Source: Sclerodactyla briareus
Lineage: Eukaryota > Echinodermata > Holothuroidea > Dendrochirotida > Sclerodactylidae
Assembly (NCBI GenBank): GCA_026419785.1
Contig: JAODTK010002910.1
Coordinates: 62,001 to 126,000, forward strand
Reading direction: 5' to 3'
DNA: 64,000 nt
A model generated the notes under the pieces. The model saw nothing but the letters and a program-made list of their open reading frames with translations, did no database searches and was not told the origin of the DNA. Of this stretch, positions 13,801 through 25,800 are shown piece after piece (the first letter of the stretch is position 1; each line of letters opens with the position of its first letter). A program made the translations under genes and the position numbers.

Positions 13801-16800
13801 TGCATGGGGATAGTGGTTGGTGTGTGGGGGAGGCGGGGGAGGAGTTTGCTGCCTGGCAGGGTGGGGGGGGGGGGGGATGGCCTTCCTGGCTTTTGGAAAT
13901 AAAAGGCATGAATAATAAAAGAAATGATTTCAAAAGCACAGAAAGCCCGGGGCTGTAAGGGGATGAGAAACCTTCAAGTTGGAATTGGGGTCAAAGAAGT
14001 GAATTGACCCCACGCACGATAAAATTTTTCAAATTTGGGTATTATGGAGAGAAGAGTTGGGGGGGGGGGAATGAAGGAGAAAAAAGCAAATAAGCTTATT
14101 TATTGGTCAGTATTTTGCATTTTCGTTTGAATGAAGGATGGTCTGCATGAACTAGTGGGTTGGGTATAGTGAGAAATGGAACCACCGACGCTCACCAGGG
14201 GAGATCCTTTTTGGCGATCGACCTGGTTATATCTTTACATGTTAATTTCACTCTGAAAAATGATTGGTCAGTGAGAGGGGACTGCTGAGTTGTTAGTAAC
14301 TGTTGCAAGAGAAAGACAGTAGGACAGAATGTTGAGCTATTTAACATAATGAGACAATAAATTCATAAGGTGTTTTGGAAACCGGACGTTTCGCCCCATT
14401 TCAATTTGGCCCCATTACGATTTCGCCCCATTACAAGTTCGCCCCACACAAGTTAGCCCACACAAGTTCGCCCCATTTCAATTTCGCCCTTTTCAATTTC
14501 GGCCCACTACAAGTTCGCCCCCCCCCCCCCCCCCCCCCCCCCACAATGCAAGTTCGCCCCACACAAGTTCGCCCCACACAAGTTCGCCCCACTACAATTC
14601 GGCCCATTTATATTCGCTCCACTACAACTTCGCTCCATTACGAGTGGCACTGGCTGGTGGCAGTCACAATTAGCTGGGTATAATTGAATCGTTAAGTATG
14701 GCCTGTGGACCCATTGATGGTAAATTGAGAGACGCACGGTGACACGCAATGAATGTTGTAACGAAAGCGTGTCATGAAAATATATAATGGCAGACCCGAT
14801 AGATAGTTGGGATCATGATATGATGTTTATGGTGTTTAGGAGGTGGAATTCGATGATGAGGAGTATATTTTGTTGGTTTTTGTCAATTAACCCTCCCTCC
14901 CCATGCAGATAAAGGCGGCCCTGGCGAACGGTCAGCATCCGAAGTTTAAAGAACCTACTGCCCTACCCAACCCTGCCCCCCTCCCCCCATAATGGGAATG
15001 GAAAACTGATTGACCAAGTGTTTTGGTGTAGTGAATGGGATGATATCCTGGCCCACCCTGATGGGCAAGTAGTATCCCTGATGAAATTGCGGCACATCAG
15101 TAACATCATTGCGCTATGTTGAAGGTGCTGCATGAAAGATGCAATTATCACGTATTGAAATATGGCGTGTAGTTCAATGGGAAGACCCAAACCAACAGAC
15201 TCCAATGAGGTCTACCCGTGAACATTGGGAAAGTCTTGGTTGAGTGGAGGTAATAGCTGTGCGTGTATGTGTACAGCAAGGCAACGTAATTCCAAAGCAT
15301 GGATCGATATTATCAACGAATTTCTGGCGAAAAATGGTTTTGAAATAATGGATAATAAAGGCCGAAAATAAGTTCGATCTCTATTGCGAAATACTCAACA
15401 TTAGCAATTTTGATATATTAATCATCGGTACATTCAAATCGGATGAATTCGGTCTGGAGGTTTGGCTGTATAGTATAGGTACCAAAAGTTCGTCATGTTC
15501 AGGACCCCATTGGCCCTTAAATGCTCACATGAATTTAATTTTAGAAAAAAAAAGTCGCTACAAAAAAAAAAAACGGGGTAACCTGTTTTAATGTTCAGGA
15601 AGAAATTCAAACGTCCAAATGGAGTTGTATTCGCATGTTATCCTCATTATTTTGCATTTCACTTAGAATCGCCAATAGGGCACTTTGTGACCCCTCCCCC
15701 TCCCTTCCCGTGCAGATTGCCGGCCATTGCAAGGGATCCGAGGGGAATTAGGACTACCCTATTTCGCCTACCCTGCCCCCCCCCCCCCTCCCCCCATAAT
15801 GGGAATGGAAAACTGATTGACCAAGTGTTTCTTTGGTAGTGAACGGGATGATATCCTGGCCCACCCCTGTTGGAATCAGAAACATCATTGTGCTATTGTT
15901 GGAGGTGTTGCATTAAAAAGGGAATTATCACGTATTGATATTCTGACTGTAGTCATGGGAGAGCCTGCACAATAACTCCCAATGAAGTCCTACCCATGAC
16001 AATGGAAAGTTTGGTTCAATTGCGCATAATAGCTGGTTAACAGGCAAGGTAATTCTGAAGCTGGACTCAATTATTATCGTGTAGGTTGTTGTTTTGCTGC
16101 TGACGTGTGAAGTTGTGTCACCGATTAAGTAGCAACAGTTACTTTCGCCCCCCGCCCACCACCCTACTTAACGAATTTCTGGCGAATAGGTTTTGAAAAA
16201 AAAAAAAAAAAAAAAAAAAGTCTGCCTGCCTACCTCGGGATGTGAATGTGTTCTTATATGATGTAGGTGGAGATGAGCCTCCAGGGGGCAGAATTATTAC
16301 AAATAGAATAGAACGAGCACCGCGTTGGCAGAATAACCACTCAATGCGGCGTTGATGCCGCATGACTGCAATGAGAATGTGGGAATTTTCACGGTCAATA
16401 CTCAAACGCGTGAAACTACATTACGCAACCAGCACATTGACACATCGTAAAATCTAAAGCGCCCGCACTGCAGGAATCCCTGGTCTACAACGTAGAAAAC
16501 ATCACGTCAAACGCCGATGCCATCGCCGTCGTGAAATCTAAAGCTCCCTAATATGAAAATATGTGAACTTACTTTAATCAGTAATCCTGGCAAATTAACT
16601 ATGACAGGCCTTTTGTTTATTCAATACAAGAACTGTACTGGCATTGTATTCCCATATGAAAGCGACCTGTGATAAAAAAAAAAAAAATGGATTTAGCTAG
16701 CCTAAGGCGTCATCCGTCGCTGTGGCGCCCCATACTTCTTTTAATGGGCCATAACAAAAATCATTGTACATGTCCGCATCGTAGTTTTGTAATGGCACAA

Positions 16801-19800
16801 CACTGTAAATCATACTATATTTTTTTTCATCGATGGATTTTAAAGTAATAATCTGCCAGCACACTACTTCTAATTTCCCTCCTATATATATATCGCAACT
16901 AACGTGGCAACTATTTACTAGGCCTACTACTAGCCATTTTGCACTAATCTTATGGTTAATTGCATCTGACTTTCTCAGTGTCGAATAAAAACTTATAGTG
17001 TCCTTCCCCGGCCCTACCAACGGTTTTCTTCCCCTTTTTCGAGTGATCCTCAGCCCCGTCTATCTCAAACATTACGAAGTTGATTCCTTGATAAGCAGCT
17101 ATCCATCACCTAGCCTCAGCTATAAACAAGGGCCGGCATACGGGAAGTAAGACAAACCCTTGAAAATAATTGACAACAAATACAGAACAAACCCTCAATC
17201 ACCCAGTCACAATCACGAGAAAAATCATTTCATCCCAACTAATATTCGGGGTCTGACATTATGAATTATCATGACACAGACATTTCCGTTATTATATTGG
17301 GCTAATTACTTGTGACTTGTGACTGCCGCACGCGAGTTTTTCTTTCAAAGGATGGCAGCGGGCATAGCACTAGGCCCACTGTTCCTATGGGCCCTCTAAC
17401 AGTGACCGATTACATTGTTCAGTTAATGCATGTTTTGCATATTTTTTCAACAACCTTTTGTGGACATATTTTTACTCTGAGGCCCGACAAAAGAGCGAGC
17501 ATGAATGACCCTGAACACTGACCCTACTAACCTGATATTTTGAACCCTAATCCAGATTTTGAACGATTTCCTTGAGCCCTAATGATCCTCTAAGTACCAT
17601 CCTACGAGGATTTTTTTTCAAGTGTGGAGCCATCAGCCGCCACACTTAAAATGGGGCAAACTAGAGTGGGGCGAACTTGCAATGGGGCAAACTTGTAGTG
17701 GGGCCAACTTCTGATGGGGCGAATGTGTGTGGGGCGGAATTGCATATGGGGCGAACTCGTAGTGCGGACCGAATCTGTAGTGGGGCGAACTTGTAATGGG
17801 GCGAATGTGTTTGGGGCGAACTTGCATATGGGGCGAACTCGTAGTGGGGCGAACTTGCATATGGGGCGAACTTGTAATGGGGCGAAATTGAAATGGGACG
17901 AAACGTCTTGCAACCGGTGTTTTCTATTTCGCTCAACTGCTACGCCCAGAACCATTGTCTCTCCACATATTGGACCAGTTTTGAAGGTCAATAACTTCAC
18001 TTAGGAACGTTATTGAAATGGGGTTTTGGACATGTTAATACAGTTTTCTATTCCCAGCAATATTGCTGTAGTCAACCATGCAGTTGCCCTTTAGTTGTTG
18101 GTAATTATATCTCCCGCGACACAGGACGTGTCTGGGGTATTATGGTTTTGGGGGTGTAACCATTGTCTTGGCCCGCGCGCCGTCCGTCGGCAACGGGACT
18201 CTAGCCGTGGCGCAATAACTCTTCAACGCTTAATCCGATTGATCTGAAACTGGGTACACATGTCCCCCCCCCCCAGGGAATCTTTTTTTTTTTTTTTTAG
18301 GAGAGATCAAAAGTGGGATCACTGCATGTCTTGATGCCCTCTATATTGCAGGTTTTAAATGAAAACATGAGTTTATCCGTTACACAAAACTTGTTTGCAA
18401 ATGTTTTCTTCACTTTCTTGTCCAGAGTAAGGAGTACGTTGCCACTCTGAAGATGAATGGGAAGTTATGGATTTAACCTTCTCGGCAGATGGGTCAAGGC
18501 TATTGGCTTCGGAGGTAAGTCAATAAATCATCAGGTTCCACCAGAATGTCTTAGCAAACCGCCTGGCACTGAATAGGCTGCCAAATTCTGTAATAAGTAA
18601 TATTTATTGTCAAATAATTATGTGACCCGCACAAGCTGCAGAGAGCTTGAGGATTATTTTGTTGCAATAGGTCATGTCATGAAAGTTTTTTTTTTTTTCT
18701 GCATTCAATGATAGATATATATTATCAATACACACCAAGAATTTTTCTAAAGTATTCTTGTATGGATAGGGCATCAAAACATTCTCTCTAGGTTAAAATG
18801 TGCTGTGAAAAGGTCAACTCTTCACTAACTCAATGATAGAAATCTCTGCAGACTCAGGATTTGGCAAATGGCTATGTGATACTCCATAACTCATATATGC
18901 TTATGTATCATACGTTCACCTATTTATCCTGGCACTGATGTTTAGCGTCGGCAATAACCAGATTCCCAAATTAATTAAATTAATTAATTCAACCTTGATG
19001 TTGTCTCCCTGCCTCATATGACGTGATGTATATATATGCGGACGTCAACAACAGGAGCTGTGTCACAGTTCTCTGATGACGGGTGTACCATGGGGACAGC
19101 TATAACCGTATCGGACAATGGCCAGATACCTTGCAAGGGGTAAGCAGGATATGTTCTTCATGCTCAGAAAATGACTTAGTGTAATGTGTGGTATTAGCCT
19201 GAGCCTTGCGTTATGAGCAGCATTGGCTCTGGTCCAGTCAGAGGCACATGGAGGCAGGGGGAGGGGGGGGGGGGGGGCTTTTAGCATGATTGGAACTCAT
19301 CAGAATCTGCCAGCATTAATTACGTAATATGCAATTTATATGTCTATTAATTGGAAGTCCACAGAGCGTGTTTCTGCTAAGTCACAATGACGAATTTGGA
19401 CGCGGAGCTTCAATTTGACGCAGATGGGCATTCTGAGAGCAAGGGTTAAAATAGCCCTAGGCATACGACTCACTCGAATTTGGAAAGTTTGCAACAAATG
19501 GCAGTTTTGACGCGCTGTCAAAAAATTTAGAGGAAAACACCTCCGCAGGGGAGTGATTATAGAGTAATATTGGCTGGTTAAAAAACCGATGTGTTGAGTT
19601 ATCATTTCCTAATCTGCACAGAGCAAACAGCAGAAAGGACAACCATTGACTGCAACACACTGAGCGTCAAGCTAGGTTCAAGACATTCCTGTGATCTGTG
19701 ACACTGGTGACTCTGAAGGACTAACGTGTCCTATCCCACCTGAACCAATCATTTTCTTCTTGGCTCTCTGTAGCCTTCTGACTCTGGTATTGTGAACATC

Positions 19801-22800
19801 TACGACCAGACATGCTTCCAGAAGTGATCCAATACCCAAGCCCATCCGAGGAGTCAAGAACCGACCACTAGGGTGCCGTCACCAAGTTCTCGACAGCAAC
19901 GAAGTACTCGGAATCGCATCATACGAGGACAGCCAATGCAGTAAAAATGCCCGTCAGTTCTCTCATGTGTAAGACAGTTGCAATCTATAGATGTTGGGAG
20001 GTCATTTTGTTACCCCTATAGTAGTAGGTAGGTCCATTGCATACCGCCATAATAGAAGACATGGTACCACGCTGCAATCTCTAATGTTGGGAGGTCATTT
20101 TGTTACCTCCATAGTAGGAGGTATGCACAATTGCATACCATATAATAGAGGACATGTGTAACCACAGTGGACCAGCTCTAGATGTTGCGGAGGTCATTTT
20201 GTACCCCATAGTAGGGGGTAGAGTACATGAATACCTCGTAATAGAGGCGACATGTGCTAACCACAGTGCCAATCTCTAGATGTTGGGAGGTCATTTTGTA
20301 CCTAATAGTAGGAGGTGGGTAATAGCATACCTTCATAATAGAGGACATGTGTAACACAGTGTCAATTCCCTAGATGTTGGGAGGGCATTTCATACCTCCA
20401 TAGTAGGAGCCTAGAGGTAGGTACATTGCATACCTCCATGATAGAGGACATGGTGTAACACAGGGCAATCCCAGATGTTGGAGGTCATTTTGTACCTACA
20501 TAGTAGGAGGTCGTTCATTGCATACCACCATAATAGAGGACATGTTTAAAACAATGGCCCAGGCTCTAGATGTTGGAGGTCATTTTGTACCTCCATAGTA
20601 GGGGTAGGTAACATTGATACTCTATAATAGAGGACATGTGTAACACATGCATCTTTAGATGTGGGAGGTAATTTCATTACCTCCATAGTAGGAGTAGGAT
20701 TGCATTACCTCCATAATAGAGGACCATGTTTAACACAGTGCCTTGGTATCTCTAGATGTGGGAGGATTTTGTACCTCCAGTAGTAGGAGGTAGGTTCAGT
20801 GACATACCTCCATAATAGAGGGACAGTTTAACAAGTGCCAATCTCTAGATGCTGGGTCATTTTGACACCTCCATAGATAGGAGGTAGGTACATTGCATAC
20901 CTCCATAATAGAGGACATGTGTAACACAGTGCCAATCCCCAGATGTTGGAAGGTCATTTTGTACCGCCATAGTGAGGAGGAGTACATGCCTACCTACATA
21001 ATAGAGGACATGTGTACACAGTGCCAATTTCTAAATGTTGGGAGGTCATTTTGTGCCTCCATAGTAGGAGTAGAGGCATTGCATACCTCCATAATAGAGA
21101 GTACATGTGTAACACAGTGCCAATCTCTAGATGTTGGGAGGTCCTTTGTACCTCCATAGTAGGCGGTAAGTACATTGCATACCTCCATAATAGAGGAAAT
21201 GTGTAATACCCGTGCCAATCTCTAGATGTTGGGAGGTAATTCTGTCTCCATAGTAGGGGGTAGGTACATTGCATACCTCCATAATAGAGGAAAATGTGTA
21301 ACACAGTGCCAATCCTAAAGGTTGGAGGTAATTTTGATACCTCCATAGTAGGAGGAAGGGTTAATTGCAACCTCCATAATAGAGGACTGTGAACACCAGT
21401 GGCCCAATCTCTAGATGTTGGGAGGTGATTTTGTCCCTCCATCGTGGAGGGGTACATAGCATACCTCATAATAGAAGGAACCATGTGCTAACACAGTGGC
21501 ATCCCTAGAGTTGGGAGGTCATTTCATACCTCCATAGTAGGAGCCTAGAGGTAGGTACATTGCCATACCTCATGAGTAGCGGACATGTGTAACACAGAAA
21601 ACCATTGCCAACCCCGGATGGTGGAGGTCATTTTGTACCTCATAGTAGGGGTAGGTACATTGCATACCTACCATAATAGAGGAAATGTGTAACACAGTGC
21701 CAATCTCCAGAGGTTGGGAGGTCATTTAATACCTCCATAGTAGGAGGTAGGTACATTGCATACCTCATAATAGAGGAAATGTGTAACACAGTGCCATCTC
21801 TAGATGTTGGGAGGTCATTTCATACCTCCATAGTAGGAGCCTAGAGGTAGGTACATTGCATACCTCCATGATTAGAGGACATGTGTAACACAGTGCCAAT
21901 CCCCGGATGTTGGGAGGTCATTTTGTACCTCCATAGTAGGAGGTAGGTTCATTGCATACCTCATAATAGAGGAAATGTGTAACACAGTGCCATCTCTAGA
22001 TGTTGGGAGGTCATTTCATACTCCATAGTAGGAGGTAGGTTCATTGCATACCTCCATAATAGAGGAAATGTGTAACACAGTGCCATCTCTAGATGTTGGG
22101 AGGTCATTTTGTACCTCCATATAGGAGGTAGGTACATTGCATACCTCCATAATAGAGGACATGTGTAACACAGTGCCAACCTCTAGATGTTGGGAGGTCA
22201 TTTTGTACCTCCATAGTAGGAGTAGGTACATTGCATACCTCCATAATAGAGGACATGTGTAACACAGTGCCAACCTCTAGATGTTGGGAGGTCATTTCAT
22301 ACCTCCATAGTAGGAGGTAGGTTCATTGCATACCTCCATAATAGAGGACATGTTTAACACAGTGCCAATCTCTAGATGTTGGGAGGTCATTTGTACTCCA
22401 TAGTAGGAGGTAGGTTCATTGCATACCTCCATGATTAGAGGACATGTGTAACACAGTGCCAACCTCTAGATGTTGGGAGGTCATTTTGTACCTCCATAGT
22501 AGGAGTAGGTACATTGCATACCTCCATATAGAGGACATGTTTAACACAGTGCCAATCTCTAGATGTTGGGAGGTCATTTCATACTCCATAGTAGGAGTAG
22601 TTTCCATGTCGTACTCCATAATAGAGGACATGTTTAACACAGTGCCAATCTCTAGATGTTGGGAGGTCATTTTGTACCTCCATAGTAGGAGGTAGGCACA
22701 TTGCATACCTCCATAATAGAGGACATGTGTAACACAGTGCCAATCTCTAGATGTTGGGAGTCATTTCATACCTCCATAGTAGGAGTAGGTACATTGCATA

Positions 22801-25800
22801 CCTCCATAATAGAGGACATGTGTAACACAGTGCCAATCTCTAGATGTTGGGAGTCATTTCATACCTCCATAGTAGGAGGTAGTACATCGCAAACCTCTGT
22901 AGTTGACAATAAATGTAATATGCTCTCCATACTAGGAGGTATGGTGGGATAGATATAGGCGTCGGTCTAGATAGTGAGAGGTCATTGCATACCTTCTAGT
23001 AGAAGATCATGCTCTCCCTTGGGAATTGATACCAGTCTGTATCCCTACATAGTGGGAGGTCATTTTGTACCTCCTTAGTAGTATAGTAGGAGGTAGATAG
23101 GTGTGTTGCACACCTCCATAGTAGAAGATACTTGGCGGTAGATGCAGTCTGTATCCCTACATAGTGGGAGGTTATTTTGTACCTCCTTAGTAGTATAGTA
23201 GGAGGTAGATAGGTGTGTTGCACACCTCCATAGTAGAAGATACTCGGCAGTAGATACATTTGTATCTCTACATAGTGGGAGGTCATTTTGTATCTCCTAA
23301 GTGGAAGTAGGGCCATTGCATACCTTAGGAAGTAGGTTACATTGTATGCCTCCATAGTAGGAGTTACATATATACATTGCACATGTTCACAGTGGTGGGT
23401 AGATGTATTGTATGCTATGTACTTTTATCGTGGGAGGTAGATAGATTACATATCTTGATCTTCATAGTGAAAGGTAGATACATTGTGCATTTTATAAGGG
23501 AGCTTATACCTTCCCGGTCATAGATCCTCATGATCACACCCACCGAAGGCTGGAAATTGACCCATATAAAGCCTTTACCACTATATATCTTTATCCCTGG
23601 AAAGACCTTGGTAGCCTGATTTTTTCTCCCAATGTTAACATCAGGTTGCTAGGGAAGGCTTTAGGCTGTTGAGTCAGGGTACCCTATGTTTCCTGGACCT
23701 CCACGACTAATCATGTAATGATAAAAGGGCCTTTGAAATAAGGACCGAGCCACTTCATCTGAAGCCTGGAATCAGCGCCCCCGCTGTGCTTCCTACAGGG
23801 TCGTCGGAGCGTTTTGAAAAGTGGGGGACAAACGAATGCCAAATTACCATCTAAGCGGAGCACCACCATCGGTTGGCGCGAAGCGAAGCAAGAAAATTTC
23901 AGATTTCCATTACTCTCCAGATCGGAAACTGCACTTGCAGGCTCAATAGCACCCATCTACATGTGTGATTTGGGTGAAAGACAGACATAAAAGTTGTCAT
24001 TGTTCATACTAAGATGATTTACCGAATATCACACATGGATTCTTTCATTACATTTTCTACTCTGGCTTTGTTTGCGGGGATCCAAGGGCTACCGAACGGG
24101 CTTGGGGGATCGAAAGAAAAAGCTATAGGCGGGACCACTCCAATGTGGGAGCAGAAAATTCGTCAATCACTTGCGGAACTACCAAAATTTTTGTGCCTGT
24201 TTTCCGGGCATTTTTAAAAAAAAGTCTGCAAAAAATTCAAGCATTTTCTTCACTCTGTCTTTTTCCACTCCCAAATGTTCACAATTTTTTGCCCGAATTT
24301 CTCATAATAGAAAAATTGAGGGGGGGGGGAGAAGTCTACCCCCAGGCTTCTGAAACTAATCGAGTGAACAAAGTTATTCGAATCATTACACCGCATAAAT
24401 AGCCTACAACGCTGGAAAAAAACGCCATTGCGCCCGAAACACTTGAAAAATCATGCACTTTTGGCTATTCGATTTAAAATTTGAGAACTGGCGACTATGG
24501 AACATGAGTATTCCTTCGGGGGGACTTCGGCCCTAGTCGGGTCCAGATCTTTTTTTTTTTTGTTTTTATTATTCACCTGGGGTCCCCACCTGGAATAGTG
24601 TGAATTAAGACCATTTCCAACGCGATTGTTGTTTGGTTAGACAAAAATTGAATCAGTTTAGAGTGATACAAAACGGGCATGTGCCTATATTTTTTGTTAC
24701 GGTCAGAAGCCAGAATAGGGGGGGACAAACGATATGATTCCTTTCAAAAGTGGGGGGACACGTCCCCCCCCCCCGTCCCCCACCGTGCCGCCCATGGCTT
24801 CCTATAACCACACCTGCCTGGTCCCACTCAGCGATGATCACAATAAGCACAACCTCTAGGCTAGTTCATTCAGGTGTCCCAAAACAAATCTAGTACTTAT
24901 GACCTACCTTATGGTGTGCCCCAAGGGTTCCAATGTGGGTCAAAACCCCCCTCCCCCACCAGTGCGTTACATTCTTCATTAGTCCCTGGGGGGCATGATG
25001 AGTTCTGGAACATGGTGTCAGGTCCACCTGAACTGCCACTCTTGGGAACGAAAGTCTAGCCTATCAATGTAAGCTTGGAGTAAAAATTATTGACTTTGTA
25101 AATATTCCCTCTCCTCCATTAGGGAACCATGCGGGCCAGCCCGCGGGGTCACCGCGCCCACAGCTGCCTGGTCGGAGGGGGAGGAATGGGCTATGGTGGT
25201 TCCAAAAAGCTCAAACTCAAATTTCACATCTCTTTCTTTCTTCACAGATACATTTGCCATCGTGCGAGAATCAGTAACTTTGGTGACAGTCGGCACCAGT
25301 ACCTACGATGCATCAGGACTATGGACTTCTCCCCTAACAGTGGCTACCTCAGGCCTCGGCAACTCTAGGGCCGAGATTACATTCAGGTTTGTCCCTCATC
25401 ATAACTGTCTGGTAAAGCAGTTTTGCTGGTCTGGAGTTGAAATTCGAGTTAGATCATAGCAAACACATCATAGAAATAGTATACGAAGGGTGTGTTATGA
25501 GTGGGATAGTACAAATATTCTAATGAGTTTGAACAGTTCTCATAGATGAGGCAAAGACAAATTGGATTTGTTTGAGCTGTCAAAAAATTAGAGTATTTGT
25601 GTTGACTACTGGTCCACGAACGAAACGAACAATATAGTACCCCACAACGCACAAAATGGAGATTAGGCAGCCTCGGCAACTCGAGCATTCCTATCCAGGT
25701 TTGTCCCTCATCGCAACAGTCCGGTTGAGCAGTTAAAGCATTTGTTTAGAGTTTAATTGACAACTGCAGGCTTGCATACAACAGAGGAAAGTTGTATCTA

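Larger units (their letters stand above)
14377..17915. mobile_element. Foldback transposon (TU-like) with minisatellite arms
   Basis: The left arm (14377-about 14640) consists of tandem 15-16-bp units of the form TTCGCCCCATTACAAG. The right arm (about 17650-17915) contains the same units in reverse complement (ATGGGGCGAACTTGTA). The outermost bases, GG...GACGTTTCG(T/C)CCC, also match in inverted orientation. The perfect 8-bp repeat GGTGTTTT flanks the element at 14369-14376 and 17916-17923, a target-site duplication. The interior has no transposase frame and contains its own ~0.8-kb direct duplication. Long inverted repeats made of short tandem units define foldback elements; the TU elements of the sea urchin Strongylocentrotus have this architecture (from memory, not compared by sequence). 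It sits inside a UTP18 intron. Confidence 0.85.

Noticed and set aside
14375-14749. Proline/glycine-rich proteins on both strands
   Set aside because: Products of the foldback left arm and its poly-C run at 14518-14542.
17602-18004. Overlapping long frames on both strands rich in HYKFAP / MGRTC repeats
   Set aside because: These are the 15-16-bp units of the foldback arm read in several frames.
20990-21484. 164-residue minus-strand open frame
   Set aside because: It lies wholly inside the 95-bp minisatellite and repeats the same few residues; the frame is a by-product of the array.
19979-23480. CRISPR-like array
   Set aside because: Units are about 95 bp with no unique spacers, and the array is in a eukaryotic intron.
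23711-23956. Minus-strand 81-residue protein
   Set aside because: No motif, and part of it (LRLDGNLAFVCPPLF) belongs to a dispersed GTGGGGGACAAACG repeat also near 24720; related text appears near 63650.
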